Source: Enchytraeus crypticus | Taxonomy: Eukaryota > Annelida > Clitellata > Enchytraeida > Enchytraeidae | Length of the DNA stretch: 64,000 nt | NCBI GenBank assembly: GCA_905160935.1 | Contig: CAJHZI010000448.1 | Location: 527,501-591,500 of the forward strand | Direction: 5' to 3' | In this document: piece after piece, positions 57,664 through 64,000 of the stretch | Position numbering within the stretch: the first letter of the stretch is position 1 | Layout of the letters: each line of letters begins with the position of its first letter | Program-made: the position numbers and the translations under genes | Notes under the pieces: model-generated | Told to the model about the DNA's origin: nothing | What the model saw: only the letters and a program-made list of their open reading frames with translations | Databases searched by the model: none

Positions 57664-58255
57664 CTCGCGCTCATACTCAAGACGTCATTCCTCAATAGAG
57701 GGCGCACCATGTCTGTCTTCCTATTCACTTGCAGGGTTTGACCAGGAGGGTTGCACCGGCCGCTTTATGCATTTGTATCGAACATTGTTTTAGTTCAAAA
57801 ACTTTAGATCTGAACTTAAACTGTCATTAGCCTTCATTTTTCAATTGCGTTTTTAATTAGAATTAAATCAAGTAATTTTAAACTAATTTGAGAAAGTTTA
57901 AAACGGCTCTATCAACGTATATATGTTTTCTTTACAAAATATGAGTACTTTTACTTTTTACTCCAAAGTACTACTTTTTGCCAAGTACTTTTACTTTTTA
58001 CTTAAGTAAAATTCCAATTAAGTACTTTTTACTTTTACTTTCACTAACCATTTACTTTTACTTTTTAAGTAATTTGCCGAGTACTTGTTACAACACTGCA
58101 CAATAGGCTAAAGCTTATCCATTCCCTAGAGAAGTCATCGAAAATTGCATAGCTATTACGGATATCTCGGGTAGTTTTCCTCAGTTCTTGCTTAGCAGAG
58201 TCTTAAGACATGTGCGGTTTAAATTTGGTCGTTTTTTTAGTGACCCAGGCAACAA
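56858..58255 (-). mobile_element. GA-tailed retroposon copy, split by the hAT insertion
   Basis: CT run at 56858-56896, then ggtgttctaatttgatag and so on up to 56966. It resumes at 58107 with ggctaaagcttatcc...tttcctcagttcttgc and a degraded head. Removing the hAT element restores continuity with the copies at 44188-44522 and 46642-47043. Confidence 0.6.
56975..58098. mobile_element. Non-autonomous hAT DNA transposon, 1124 bp
   Basis: It begins CAGTGTT and ends AACACTG, flanked by a perfect 8-bp target duplication CACAATAG (56967-56974 and 58099-58106). Both sides carry the many spaced AAGTA/TACTT repeats common in hAT subterminal regions. There is no transposase frame; a CT run lies at 57599-57663. 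It inserted into an older GA-tailed retroposon copy, whose two halves flank it. Confidence 0.88.
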
Positions 58256-58259
58256 GTTG

Positions 58260-59850
58260 TGAATGTAACTAAAACTGCAAAACCTACTTTTAAATAAGGT
58301 GCTTTTTAAATAAATTAAACTTTCATTTAACAAATTTATAAATTTAGTTATTAAATGTATAAAATTAATCAATTAAATAAATTTACATTTTAAATAAATT
58401 AAATTTTTTAAATAAGTGCTTTGATGCAACTATTCTTCAGGTTTGTAATCAGTTGACACGTGGCACAACAAGATCTTTATGTAATTAACCAATAGGAAGT
58501 CCTTGATTGACCTTCAGTTCTCAGCGTTATTCGAAGGTGATTGACACAACAATACAGTAGAATAATGTAATTATGATGAAGACTGCTAAGCGCAGGGTTC
58601 ACTGTATGATGCAGTTCTCAGTACTGATCTGTTGTGAATGGACCGCATAGTTATTATTTATGTAGCATCCACTAGTGCCCACGAGTCGCGATGCTAATAC
58701 ATGTATATTTAAGCAATGCTGTCATCAATGTCTCGCATTCAGTTGTAAGCTGTCGTGCCGCGCAGGCAATAGGGTAGGTGAATGTAACTTTACCAGATGT
58801 TAAATATTTGATAGTCATACATAGTAATATATAATAAGTAAATACGAAGATACAGTAATAGACACTCCAATTGATAATAATAATTAATAATAGATAAAAT
58901 TATATAATAGAGCGTAGATGTTAAATAATAGTTTGATGTTCGCCTAATTTTAATTAGATAAATTGATAAGTAATAGAAGTTCGACTAATATTTCGTACTG
59001 GACTTATATTTAATTACAAACCCGATGCACATATTTCACTCTATTCTCTCGCTCTACAAAATTAGCAGTTGTTTCAATCACTAATTAGAGTATATCTCTC
59101 ATTATTGTAGTCTTCATTTTAACTGGGAGTTTTAATTAATGTCAATTATTCTTGGACGTTATGCGTTTGACGAAGTATGAACCATCTATACCTTTCTCAG
59201 TTTCGACTGACATTTGCTGGGCAGGGGCGTCATTCCCTGCGAAAACTATCCTGTTTACCCGAAGAATTATACTAAGACAAAACTATTTTTAAGTGTAAGG
59301 TTTGAGTTAAAGGAAAAATTAAATTCAAATCGTCAAACACACACACATATATAGGGTGATTAATTTAACTTCAAGATATTGATGTAAGCATTCTTGAGCA
59401 TCGGTTTCTGTAAGTCGTCCAGAAATTCTGCTGCACAATGGATTTATTAACTACTTAGACTTACCTTCATTAATTTATTTAAGCTTACGGTTATTTAAAT
59501 AATTGTATACTTGTTTTCTGTATTGTAGTTGCAGTTAAGATTGAATACCCAACTACAATCCTGCAGTTAAGTCCATTGTTACCATCTTACAAAATATTTA
59601 ACCAAATCTGTAAAAACAACGTTTAAGTTACTGATTCCACATGCCGATTAGAATTACCAGAGATATAGCAAGAAATTGTTCGACTGAAACCACGAGAACC
59701 TGCGTTTGCTCTCTAATTCTAATCCTGTTCATGCACGAAAGGAATTCACAGAGAGATATCTTCATTTGAAGGAAACGATTCTCGACATATGCAGAAGTTT
59801 TTCTAGTTTTTCTTTCGGCTGATAAATATACATATAAAGAAGATCAGAAA
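58260..59850. other. Upstream region of SDR gene 2
   Basis: AT-rich, with the 40-bp dispersed repeat at 59223-59262. The promoter of gene 2 should be here, but no clear core element is visible. Confidence 0.4.
59223..59262 (+). repeat. Unassigned dispersed repeat fragment (second copy)
   Basis: Same 40-bp block as 36435-36475, about 590 bp upstream of the SDR gene 2 start. Confidence 0.6.
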
Positions 59851-59954
59851 ATGACGGGATTGGAAATTTTTCAAGTGACGCTGGTCATGTTTGTGGTGTA
59901 CAAAATCCTGGATAGGATCGTTCATATGATCTATATTGGAAACTACGGCGATAG
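59851..59954 (+). CDS. SDR gene 2 exon 1 (anchor; GC splice donor)
   Basis: 34 residues plus AG of a split Arg codon, with a hydrophobic stretch at about residues 6-20. The start has A at -3. The junction is ATAG|gcaagt, the standard context for a GC-AG intron. No nearby GT keeps the phase and gives the expected R-Y-I-F-V-T-G join. Confidence 0.8.
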
Positions 59955-62900
59955 GCAAGTGCCTAAATATTTAATAATTATGTGCCTACTCTTGATCTCA
60001 ATCACTTTAGTTCTGTCCTTATGTGCCGTGTAATGTGAACAAGTATAAAATTAATAAATGTATAGAATTTAGATATTTGTCAGAAATTGGCAAACTTTGA
60101 ATTTCAAAGGTGTTAGACTTTTAATTTTAATAGAATCAGTCAGTTTAAAAAGGCACTACTGATGTAGTGCATATAGCACTTGACCCTTTGTTATTGCCTA
60201 CTGGAGATCCGAAGGAAAGTGAAAAAAATAGATAATGTACATGTGGACTTAATCAATGAATTCTTACTTCATCTTCCATTAGTTTCAAGTATTACATCTT
60301 CATTCCAGGAGAGCATTATGAACAAAACCCAATTGGAATCTGAACCTGAGCCCTAATAATGTCTTTCTTGCCTAGTTTGGATACGCTGTCATTGTCGGAC
60401 AAGCCCCCAGCCTGATCTAATTTATTCATCACCCATCGTCATCGTCGTCATCATCTTCCCTTAAATCCCAGTTTAACTAGAGTCGGGATACGAATAAGCC
60501 TTCTCCAATCTTCTCTGTCCCACACCATATCATCAGTCGATCTCCAATTTTTCATGTCCTTCTCCGTTCGTTTAAATTGTGCAGCAATTTTTGGAACCTT
60601 GGCGCTCACCAACCTGACGCCCTTTCTGACGTTAGTTCGGATCTTGTGTTTTTCGCCTTCTACGACACGTACATTTTTACACAGTTGGTCTATTCTTCGA
60701 GCAACCCGGACACAGTACGGGGATGCGACCCTATACGGGGATACCTGGGCTTATTTATTAATAATATTATAATAATATTACTGCATTCTCTAATAATATT
60801 TATTATCTTATTTAGTAATAACATTCACTGTTAATTCAGGTACATCTTCGTGACGGGATGCGACACAGGATTCGGCCAGATGTTGGTGAAGAGACTCGAC
60901 TCTTTGGGCTGCCACGTGTTCGCCGGATGTCTGACAGAGACCGGAGAGGCGGATCTTGCGAAGTCCTGCTCACCCAATGTGTTTCCGGTCAGCTTGGACA
61001 TCTCTGATAGAAACAGCGTCAACGCTGCCTATAAACTAATCAAGGATTTACTGCCTGATGATAAAGGTAAGGCTAAAGAGCGAAGTTTCTACGCGGTGGC
61101 TCTTAATATTACACTGGAGCGGTTATATAGTTAATCGATATAAAGGCCCTGATTGCGACTTCATATATGAGTGGTCTAACGATTAGTTTCAAACATAGAT
61201 TATTATCAATCGTATTAGACATTCATAAAACCAATAAATGACTAACAAATATACGAAAATGAAATAACAGAGCCTGTAATAAACTAAGCCGTTTATTTTA
61301 ACTTGGGGTATAAAAATATTAGTCATCATTACGGGTGTTCTTTCACTATAATGTGCTTACAAGTTATTCAGTCTCCAAGCTGTAAAACTTGTGCTTAAAT
61401 TTCTTTAGGTATCAGCCTAGAGCGATTCTAAAATCAAAAGACGCATTATGAACCATAGTTATTCATAGGCCCATATTTTTCAAGCGCTCTCGTAAGCTAA
61501 AATTTAATTTTAATTTAATTTAATTTTAAATTTAAGCATTTTCACTAAAACGTTTAGGATTTTAGAAGGATATAAATTGGACGATTGCTGCACATAGGTC
61601 CAGGTGTCCTTGTCGCTAATTGCCAATTTTCTGGATAAATCAATCATCAATATCAAGTCGCAAAATCGGTTTTCGATCTTGTGAACTTCGGGTTAAGCAG
61701 AATAAAGTTCAAGGCCTAGTCACATGTCACGATGTCACAAACTCACAATGTCACGATGCCAGCTCATGTTACAGCAAGTTTAGGATGTCTTAAAGCCTGT
61801 GTACCGCCGCTGTATTTATGAAGTTAACAAGAAGTTGAAATACAAATAAAATAGATAAAATCTAATATTAATAAAATAGTAACATATAATTAAAACTCAT
61901 ATATACTTTCCGAAAGCGACTTGAATATTATAAAGTTATTCATAGATGCGTATGAACAATTTAGATGCTCGCTCATTGCTACATAATATTCACATTTTTA
62001 ATCCATTTTCTTAACAGCCTGAAGGCTGAATCAGGACATTATCTGTAATTAATTGCTGTCGTCCATGTCAGCCCATATGTTCTATCAGTTGTATATCTTC
62101 TCATCACAGGTCTATGGGCCGTGGTCAACAACGCTGGTGCTCCGAGCATCATAGGACCTCCAGAGTGGACGAGCGTTAAGGACTACAAGAAAGTTGACAA
62201 GGTCAACCTCTACGGTACCATCGATGTCACGATCACCTTCCTACCCCTGGTGAAGAAAGAGCGAGGTCGCATTGTCGTCATGTCCAGCTCTGCTGGGCGC
62301 ATCAGCATCCCAATCGTCCTGCCATACTGTGTGTCCAAATACGGACTGGAAGCCTTCTCAGACGGAATGAGGTAGGTGGATTTGTAGCTTCATGCTATTT
62401 TGTTAGTAGGCGGATTTGTAGATTCAACTGCTAAAAGTTATATTTTAGATTTTATGAGGATGGGAGGCGGCAAGAAAATATTTTGTCGCAAAGGGAACAG
62501 TGGCCTTAAAACGCTTTAGAATATCGAGTGCTGAGAAAATATTGAACAAAATTATTGGACGGTTTTTGGAGGATCATTCAATAGATTATTAGAAAGGTTA
62601 TTTGAAGGTTATTCTTAACTAAATCCGCGCTAGCTTCAATTGCACTAACATGAAGGCAATGGCCACTAAATATTTATGAAGAATGAAGAGAAGTAACGGG
62701 GATTGCAAAACGGCGACAAAACACTTACGTTGTGCCTATAACTACATTAGGAGCAAGGTTAAGTTCACAAGCCATAGCCACCATAGCTTCGTCATCATCA
62801 TCATCTCCACTTTTAATCGCAGTTTAACTGGGGTCTGGATACGAATAGACTTCAATCCTCTCTTTCTCATACCGTATCACCTATAGTAAATTCTCTATTT

Positions 62901-63236
62901 TTTCATATTTCTTTCAATGCCACTATGGCTTCAAATATATTAAAGCGGATTCATGAACAACTCGATACAAAACGCTATCAGTCATCGATACATGTACCTT
63001 CAAAACCTTTTGACTTAGACTGTGGCTTTTTATAATCTGTTGCATTTTTAAACTGTTGCATTTTGTTTGCAGACGAGCCATGCACCCATTTGGAGTGAAG
63101 GTGTCGATCATAGAGCCAGGATGGCACCTGACTAGACTGACGGAGCGCAAGCACCTCCTCAGCAGGGTCGTCAGCACCTATACCAACGCCTCAGAGGTGG
63201 CCAGGCAAGAGTACGGTGAGGTCTACTACGATTACT
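59851..63236 (+). CDS. SDR gene 2: paralogue of gene 1, 3' end beyond window
   Basis: Four exons (59851-59954, 60840-61066, 62110-62371, 63073-63236) join in frame to 757 nt, or 252 residues. Exons 2-4 have exactly the lengths and phases of gene 1. The anchor is MTGLEIFQVTLVMFVVYKIL. TGCDTGFG is at about 40-47, NNAG at 117-120, catalytic Ser near 170 and YCVSK at 183-187, then IIEPGWHLTRLTERKHLL. The catalytic set is intact and no stop or frameshift is seen, so it looks functional. Role as for gene 1: a membrane-anchored NAD(P)-dependent retinol/steroid-type dehydrogenase. The substrate loop after EPGW differs from gene 1, which suggests diverged specificity (inference). Intron 1 uses a GC donor. 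The fifth exon (about 250 nt by analogy) is not found before 64000; in gene 1 the matching intron is 2163 nt. Confidence 0.88.
60433..60722 (-). mobile_element. GAT-tailed SINE-like retroposon copy, SDR gene 2 intron 1
   Basis: Full length on the minus strand, from the head end ccggacacagtacgggg back to the tail catcgtcatcgtcgtcatc. It lies antisense in the intron, about 120 bp before exon 2. Confidence 0.8.
60840..61066 (+). CDS. SDR gene 2 exon 2 (cofactor-binding motif)
   Basis: 227 nt, acceptor ...gttaattcag and donor gtaagg. It encodes YIFVTGCDTGFGQMLVKRLD ... GCHVFAGCLTETGEADLAK ... LLPDDK and is homologous to gene 1 exon 2 throughout. Confidence 0.93.
62110..62371 (+). CDS. SDR gene 2 exon 3 (catalytic core)
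   Basis: 262 nt, acceptor ...ctcatcacag and donor gtaggt. It encodes LWAVVNNAGAPSIIGPPEW, VNLYGTIDVTITFLPLV, RGRIVVMSSSAG and LPYCVSKYGLEAFSDGM. The catalytic Ser, Tyr and Lys are present. Confidence 0.95.
62583..62760 (+). mobile_element. 5S-SINE body, 5'-truncated, SDR gene 2 intron 3
   Basis: gaaggttattcttaactaaa, tccgcgctagcttcaattgc and aaggcaatggccactaa match the body of the copy at 32590-32885. The 5S part is missing. Confidence 0.6.
62787..62905 (-). mobile_element. GAT-tailed retroposon, 5'-truncated copy, SDR gene 2 intron 3
   Basis: catcatcatcatctccactt, cgcagtttaactggggtctg and gatacgaatagacttcaatc are the tail half of the family. The head is missing, as in a 5'-truncated insertion. 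Confidence 0.65.
63073..63236 (+). CDS. SDR gene 2 exon 4
   Basis: 164 nt, acceptor ...ttttgtttgcag and donor gtaagt. It encodes RAMHPFGVKVSIIEPGW through QEYGEVYYDY and ends one base into a Cys codon, exactly as in gene 1. Confidence 0.92.
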
Positions 63237-63944
63237 GTAAGTATATATTATGATATAAGCATATCATCACTTGGCTTCCTGAGGCAAACACACATCTTCC
63301 GTTAAAAGGTAACTAAGAACTAGAAATGAACGCATAGCACATTTAATACCATGTCATGCAATAATTGAATTCAGTAAGATTCTTATTAAGTTGAATCTTT
63401 TTAATAGAATTATTGTAGGTATTAAAATGGTTCATTTACTAGATCTTAGTTACGTCGTAATAGAAGAAGTATTTTTGCGTCAGGAGGACGAGTAATGATA
63501 TAACTGCATGCTTATATTTTTATGCTATATTTTTATTTTGCTTATATTTTTACAATATTTTCCTTGTTTATTAATACTTAGATATGTGTGAGCTTTCACA
63601 GAAGAAAATTAAAACAAGTTGACCTCATAGTGCTAGATACTGCTGGAGTTTGAAGATGTCGGCTAAACACAGTTGTGTGTATTTTCTTTTAATTTATAAC
63701 CGATAATTGAGTCATTATCCTCCAGCAATATCAAAGATTTCCCTATACTGAGCAATATGTGTACGTGTCTTTAACTAAAAGATAATTAATTTTTTGTACT
63801 TAAAGTTAACTATTGAATGCATAGCCTACTTACATGTAGAGTACAAGTCCTAATTTGCTAAATTTACTTGTGGTTTTAAAATTCAAAAACTAGTGTTGAT
63901 GTGACATTACTAATTATTTTTGTCATTATTTTTAGTTATCGTTA

Positions 63945-64000
63945 ATTTACACGTGTGGTTTCGGAATTGCTGAAGAATAGACCAACCGTGGACTGCAAGT
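63945..64000 (+). mobile_element. Retroposon head running off the window
   Basis: acgtgtggtttcggaattgc, then tgaagaatagaccaaccgtg and gactgcaagt match the shared head. The body lies beyond 64000, inside the presumed intron 4 of SDR gene 2. Confidence 0.6.

Overview
This is AT-rich animal nuclear DNA, most likely from a marine invertebrate; the phylum cannot be fixed from the sequence alone. The evidence is spliced genes with GT-AG (and one GC-AG) introns, five or more lineages of non-LTR retrotransposon, tRNA- and 5S rRNA-derived SINEs, a hAT element, a mariner remnant and long simple-sequence arrays. There are no bacterial-style genes, operons or CRISPR arrays.

The only host genes I can support are two paralogous classical short-chain dehydrogenase/reductase (SDR) genes on the plus strand. 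They resemble the retinol/17-beta-hydroxysteroid dehydrogenase group (SDR9C-like). Gene 1 (14556-22876) is complete: five exons of 107, 227, 262, 164 and 251 nt join into a 336-residue reading frame. Gene 2 (59851 to beyond the window) has four visible exons of 104, 227, 262 and 164 nt with the same splice phases; its last exon should lie past 64000. They look like two members of a tandem cluster with about 37 kb of repeat-rich DNA between them.

Layout: 1-14500 holds SINE copies, three broken LINEs (2719-4737 plus, 6136-6650 minus, 8700-10860 plus) and a 9-bp minisatellite. 14556-22876 is gene 1, whose introns carry fragments of a LINE with a restriction-like endonuclease (RLE), a LINE 3' tail touching exon 3 and a tRNA-derived SINE. 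24070-25905 is a broken minus-strand LINE interrupted by a 209-bp inverted duplication. 26400-51900 is a mosaic of SINEs, LINE tails, RLE-element fragments, a mariner remnant and minisatellites. 52440-53184 and 54595-55380 are two unrelated satellites that stay open as long low-complexity reading frames. 55400-58255 holds a 5S-derived SINE, a SINE with a 16-bp target duplication and a hAT element with an 8-bp target duplication. 59851-63236 is gene 2.

The most interesting signals are how the mobile elements relate to each other. A tRNA-derived SINE ends in the same tail as a LINE in the window, which suggests a SINE/LINE partnership. A dispersed retroposon uses one 5' head with two different 3' bodies. 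The RLE-type LINE is found repeatedly inside AAT microsatellites. Short-loop inverted duplications are unusually common. All calls come from reading the sequence; no database search was run.
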